From Nectonema munidae (Eukaryota > Nematomorpha > Nectonematoida > Nectonematidae): a stretch of 64,000 nucleotides of DNA. Where the stretch lies: the NCBI GenBank assembly GCA_030549495.1, contig JAUIRK010000879.1:558001-622000 (forward strand), read 5' to 3'. The notes below the pieces were generated by a model. That model did not search any database. It saw only the letters and a list, made by a program, of their open reading frames with translations, and had not been told where the DNA came from. Both the position numbers and the translations under genes were made by a program. Shown here piece after piece: positions 24,401 to 30,400 of the stretch (the first letter of the stretch is position 1; each line of letters opens with the position of its first letter).

Positions 24401-27400
24401 AGTTTTCAATATGAACAATTTCATCTGTGTATATTTTGCATCAGTCCCTTTCCTTCATACGCCTAAAAATAGTGAGCTTAAGGCCGGCCTTGACTTATAG
24501 ATTACCTGGAAGTTATTATATACGACAGCAGAAACTCGATTTGCGTATAAAAGAAGCTGTAACTGATGTTAATATGTATTTCAATTTTAATTTGCACTAA
24601 ATTTCGCGTATTACAAATATCAATTATCAATTTTTGGACATTGCTCTCTATCACCAGTTACAAATTTAAAAAAAAATTTTTAGATGCGCCCTATCACCAA
24701 AATTCAAGTGTCGATGTTTAACGAACACACTGCTTCATCCACTGCATATCTCATTTTTGCGCTGTTCAACTTTTTTTTTATCCTTTTAACTTTTTCTTCA
24801 AACAAAGTGCAAAGATGGCGTGCAATATGCAACATTATCATATATATATATATGTATGTGTATATAGAAAAATGGGCATTTATTTTTCTAAAATTTTATT
24901 CGATATATTTAAAATGCTACATATTTTGCAGATTTCTAATTTTTTGTTTAAAAATATGAAATACGTTTCTCAATTTCTCCGTTTTTGATTTTTAAATTCT
25001 AGAAATCTTTCTCTCTTAGATGATGTTGTGGGAAATAAGAAAATTTTCTCCAATCTTTCCGCTTCCAATATTTCTTCACTGATGAAGAGCGATGGGCGCA
25101 GTGAAGGAGAAAAATTGAACATATTTTCTGGCTACATCTTTCTCGGCGCAATTACGTATCAGAGTATTCCGCATTTGGAGTTCTTTCGCATAAATGAAAC
25201 GCTGCGTGACTTGTACATCCGCTTCACCCTCTTTCTCCCAGATGATGAAGTTCGCGCTCGCGATTTTGCGGAAAAACTTGGTCTGGATACGGGGTGGAAT
25301 TGTAGTTTGTCGCTAAGCAATAAGAGATTCCGAAGTCTCAGTTCCATTTGTAAAAGTGAGCAGTAAGTTGTTTTAAGTATAATAATAAATAATAAGTTGT
25401 TTTAAAGGCCCATATTTTTATTTTATCTATTTGAAATAATAAAAAAAGAAATTTAATTTTTGTAAGCATATGGAGGCGCCATTTTTAGTTCACACCGCAA
25501 GTAAGAGTTCGCTTTATATATTTAAAATTTTTAAGTGCTTGGTGTCAGAGTTAAATTTTTTAAGATAATAATTTGAAAAAGTGTTACGAATCTAGAGGGT
25601 AAACCAAGCGTGACTACAGCTGATAGTGCTATCCTCTCACACCCTACATCTACCTCTTTCAAAAAATTTTCAAAATTTTTTCGTATGTTGAAAAATCTTC
25701 ATAATCAATATAAAATTTTTTTTCCATGCAAAAACTCGTATAAGGAAGAATTAGTAATACATATAAGAATTAAAAATGTTTTTAAAAATTTAACTCCTCA
25801 CCCATGCCTCCAACTCTCTAATACTCTTCCTTAAATCAAAAAGGATATTAAATAAAAGTTTCAGAGATAAACTTTGCGATGGAAAAATTTACAAATGTCT
25901 TGTGCCTAATATGGCATATACACTTTTCAAATTAAAACAGATATAAAATGAGAATGAAAGAAGGCACTGCTAGTTTTTAATATTTTTAAAATCCATTTTT
26001 ATTTCCAAACAATGTTCTTCCTGCATTGAATTATTATTTTCGCAATTCAAGATGACGACATATTACCATGTCTAAATATCTTTGAAAATTGTATCATTAT
26101 TTAAGCAATGCAGCTTTTGACACGTTTCATCTTTCTGACATTTTTTTCAGGTCCTTGACTGCAAAATGCTTCAACATCAATACAATTTCCTTTTTAAAAT
26201 CCTTTTTTGTTGGGAGTAAAATGTTACTACCCACACCTTTCGTAAACAACAAACGTAAGTTTTTTTTTTATAATTTTTTTTTGAGTTTTATAAAAGAAAA
26301 AAATGTGATGAATAAAATTTTTTTTCGAGATTGAAAGAAAATTTTTCTGCCTAGGAGTTGACTCGGATTTTTTTGGTTTAATTTTTTTATTTTTTTTTAT
26401 TTAATTCTTGAGAAAATAAGTTCTTTGGGAAAGGAAGTTAGTTAAAAAAGCTTTTCCATCTGGTTAATGCTTTTTGGTTAAAAATATCATAAAAGCGACA
26501 CCAGATTGAGCAAAGAGCATTTTAAATTTAATATAGCATTCTATTAATTATTTAATTATTTAATATAGCATTCTATTAATTATTTATTTAAGATAATAAT
26601 AATTATTTAATTATTTAATATAGCATTCTATTAAATTAGATTCATTTTGAATACCAATTTTCAAAGCTTATATTTCATGTGTCACTCTGATTAATTGCTT
26701 TTCTGACTTCTCTGTCGTTATCGTGTGCAAATAGCAGCTTGAAATAAAAGCGTGGTCATTGTGAAAATTTTGGAATCATTTTTATCTTTTACACTTCGTA
26801 ATACATATACACATTCACTTGTACTGAGACACTTTGAATTAAATATAAATGAGTAAGTTTTTTTTTTATAAAAAATTTTTTTTCTGCGATAAAATGGGTT
26901 AGAATCAGGGTTGCAGAACCAATGATTTGAAGGAGTTGGAGTCAGTAAAATGTCTATCTCTGACTCCGAACGTTAAAATTTTAAGTTTCAATTTTAGTTG
27001 TTAATCTTTTTATTGTTTTTTCATAAAAAACAAAAAAAAAATTTTTTGCGTTTCCTTGCTCAAATTTACAATTTTTCCAACTATACCTGAATAAAAATAA
27101 TTAAAAAAAATGGGAGCAAATCTTTTACAAGTGTCAAATTCTGACTTCTGTAGATTGCAATCATTTTATTGAACTTGGAGTGTAAAAAAGGTTGAAGAAG
27201 CGTGATATACATCTTTTAAAAAAAAATATAGAATCTGAGATAATTGGAGAAATCGTCTACGTCATTTAAAATTAACAGTGGGATCGATTTAAACGGGCTT
27301 GAACTGTAACGAAAGGAACATTTGCCCATTTCCATTTTCACAGGGACGACATCCGTATCCTTGCAAGAAAACTCGAGTACCCTGTCCATCGAATCCAAGT

Positions 27401-30400
27401 TGAACTCGCTACCCGATTCTAAAGTCCTACCGTATGGTGTGAAAAACATTTACAACCACATTAAATACGTTGACAACGTTCCGCTCCTCACCCCCCTCTT
27501 CACAGACGCCACCCAAGAAAGCACTTATCAAATGATTTCAACGCTACAGGAATTTGATCAGGTACGAAACTTTCTTCCACTTCTCAGCCAAACTTTTTGT
27601 ATCTTGTGCATTGCATCACTCAATTTGACTTCATTTTTTGTTATGACAAAGAAAACATTGATACGGTAAGTTTTTAACCCTTGCGTAGTTAAAAAATAGT
27701 AATACAAGTTTAAAAAGACTTTATTAAACTTTTCTATTATATTTATATATTATTCTATCTATATCCCAGCAAAACTTATAAGAAAATCCATCTCTATTAT
27801 TTAAACTTTTCATACTTTGTGGAATACCTTTTCTTCTTGTGTCTATTGTACCGACTATAGTTAGTGCTTTTTTATACAGCTAATCAGCTAGCTCTATAGA
27901 GGTATGCAAACGGTCAATGGTTAAATTTCGACCTCTCAAAGATAAATAAATCTTTATAGAATTAAAACAAAACTAATTTCTAAATATGTAATCTTTCTCT
28001 TTTTATTTTAAGATTGATTTTTTTAATTTTATTGAAATTAAGAGAAAATTCTATAACCTAAAAGTCTTTAATTGTTTTTTATCACTGTCTCCTCTTTGGC
28101 AATTTCAATAAAACCCAATAATTTATTCAATAATACAATTATTGTTAGGGTATTCTCATTTCATCCATGGTAAAATTTTATAACAAAACTTCAGCATTCA
28201 CACTTTCGCCAGAATTAAAAAAAAATGAAGTGCCATTTTTTCCATCAAAAGACATGACTTCCAAGACCATAACTTGAGTTGGGTGGTTGATCCCAAAAAG
28301 CCTTTTTACTTCAGGAGATGAAGCGATGTATCTATCATTACGACAGTTTAAAATAACAGCAACAGTGAAGATTATTTCAATTGAAAATATTTTACCCATT
28401 TGTCCATTCTGCTTAAAATATCTTAGAACTTTTTTTGGCGTTTTCAAGCTACTTACATACGATTTCAATAGTAAATGCATATGCACAGCAATTCAGTTAG
28501 ACTTTATATCAACTTTCATGTCCGTAGACATTTTTCTTATAATGAGATCTGGTTAAATTTTAGATGTGAGGAACGGCAAAAATGAACAAGTCCATTTTCC
28601 ACTTTCTTGTTTTCTTTTGATACCTCGCATTTCTCTTATTCTGTTTCTAGCATTGTAGGCAGTACTCACAGGTGTAAGAATCTCAGCAATGCCTTTCATA
28701 GTAACTCCGTCACGAAGCAAATCTGCAATAGATGATCCTCTGGCATCTTGTTATTTCAAATAAATTGAAAAAAAGTTGGAAACAATTAATGTGAATAACA
28801 ATCCTCAACCATGTATAAGAAATACTGGTTTTATATATATACGTTTTGCTTCCCCACCCTGTGGAGCAGTGATTCTCAATCTCTTGTCTCCAATGGATCC
28901 TTTTCAAACTTGGAAATTTTTTATCGTTACGAATTTTAATAAGTAAGCCGTTCTTAATCAGTACCTTTTATTTGTTTACTCAATAAGTATATATTTTTAG
29001 ACGCGCTTATCTATCTAAAATTAATTAAATTTTATGAAATCAAAAAGTGATAATTTTTAATGAAATTTTTTGGATGCAAGCAAAGAACAGGAGTGAACGC
29101 TTTAAAACAAATCACTAAAATAAATGATATTTTAATTGCTTTTAGTATCAAACCTAATTCAACAAGATATGAAAATTCACATATAACTGAGCTTTTTGTC
29201 ATAACATCGAATATTTTCTCAATTTCAGAACTTCTCTTCGCCAAATAGTTTTATATTTAGTCCTGGCGCCTCTAAAAATATTGTGGACCCCTTGGGCGTC
29301 CGTCCACATGGACCACATTGAGCACTTCAATAGAGTGTAGGTCATAATGCCGAAGAAGAAAGCTCAAAAATTATAATTAAAAATGCGCTAGCAAAAACAA
29401 CGAACTTAGTACAATTTTCGGGATTATAAAAGGCATTCCCGTTTCTTTGAGTCTTCTCTGCAGCCTGTGTATAATCTACTTGCATTGTTTGTTCCAAAGG
29501 TCGTGATTTGTTTGGGAAATGCGCTGAATGCAGAACAAAGCCGCATTCTCGCCATCTCAGACTGCCCACTTCTTCTGGATGCCTCGCTCGAATACTCCTC
29601 CTTCTCCAAAAAGACGCAAGAGGGGCTGAAGGGTGCCGACCCGAGCAGTAGCACTCTCTCTCTGCTTTCTTTTGAGAAGGAGTTGTTGCATGTTTACAAG
29701 AACATCACTAGCATCGCTTCCTGCTTCTCCTACGAAAGTCACTCGGACATCAACATTTCTGAGTTGGTTAAAAAGGTTCGTCCTTTCTTGCTATTCCCTT
29801 TCTTACTGACCTTATTTGTGCCCACACTCAGGTTTCGTCATGCATTTCGAAATGAAAAACAATTTTTTTAGCTGTTGGTATCGCATCTAAGGAAAGAATA
29901 AACTTCCATAGCTGGACAGATAGATGGTAAGAATGGTCACAATCAGGAATCGAACCCACACCATCTGGATTGAGACCCCACGCTCTTACCACCAGGCCAT
30001 CTTCCCACAATTTAGTCACTTGAGGAAGATTAGGCGCTTGTGGGTACAAAACGTTCCTTATAACCGTTTTATAAGAAACGGTTGCAATAAATTTAGTCTT
30101 CACGATAAAATGTTTCCTAAAAGAGCTCTCGATTCATTTTTATTAAAGATATAGAATTATGCTTCTTTGATTTTTTTCATCTTCAATCTCAATGTAGGTA
30201 TACCAACTTTGCATAAACTTTTTGTTATAATGAACATCAGCGAGCTCTTAAATTGTCGCTTGAAAGTGACTTATGCCTTAATTTCAATTTTTAAGCTAAA
30301 ATAAAAATAGCATATATGCGCAAAGTAAAAATAAGGAACTTTGGCGCTATAGGTTTTGGGCTTTCTTTGTCCATTTTTATGACGTGCTTTTTACTTTGGC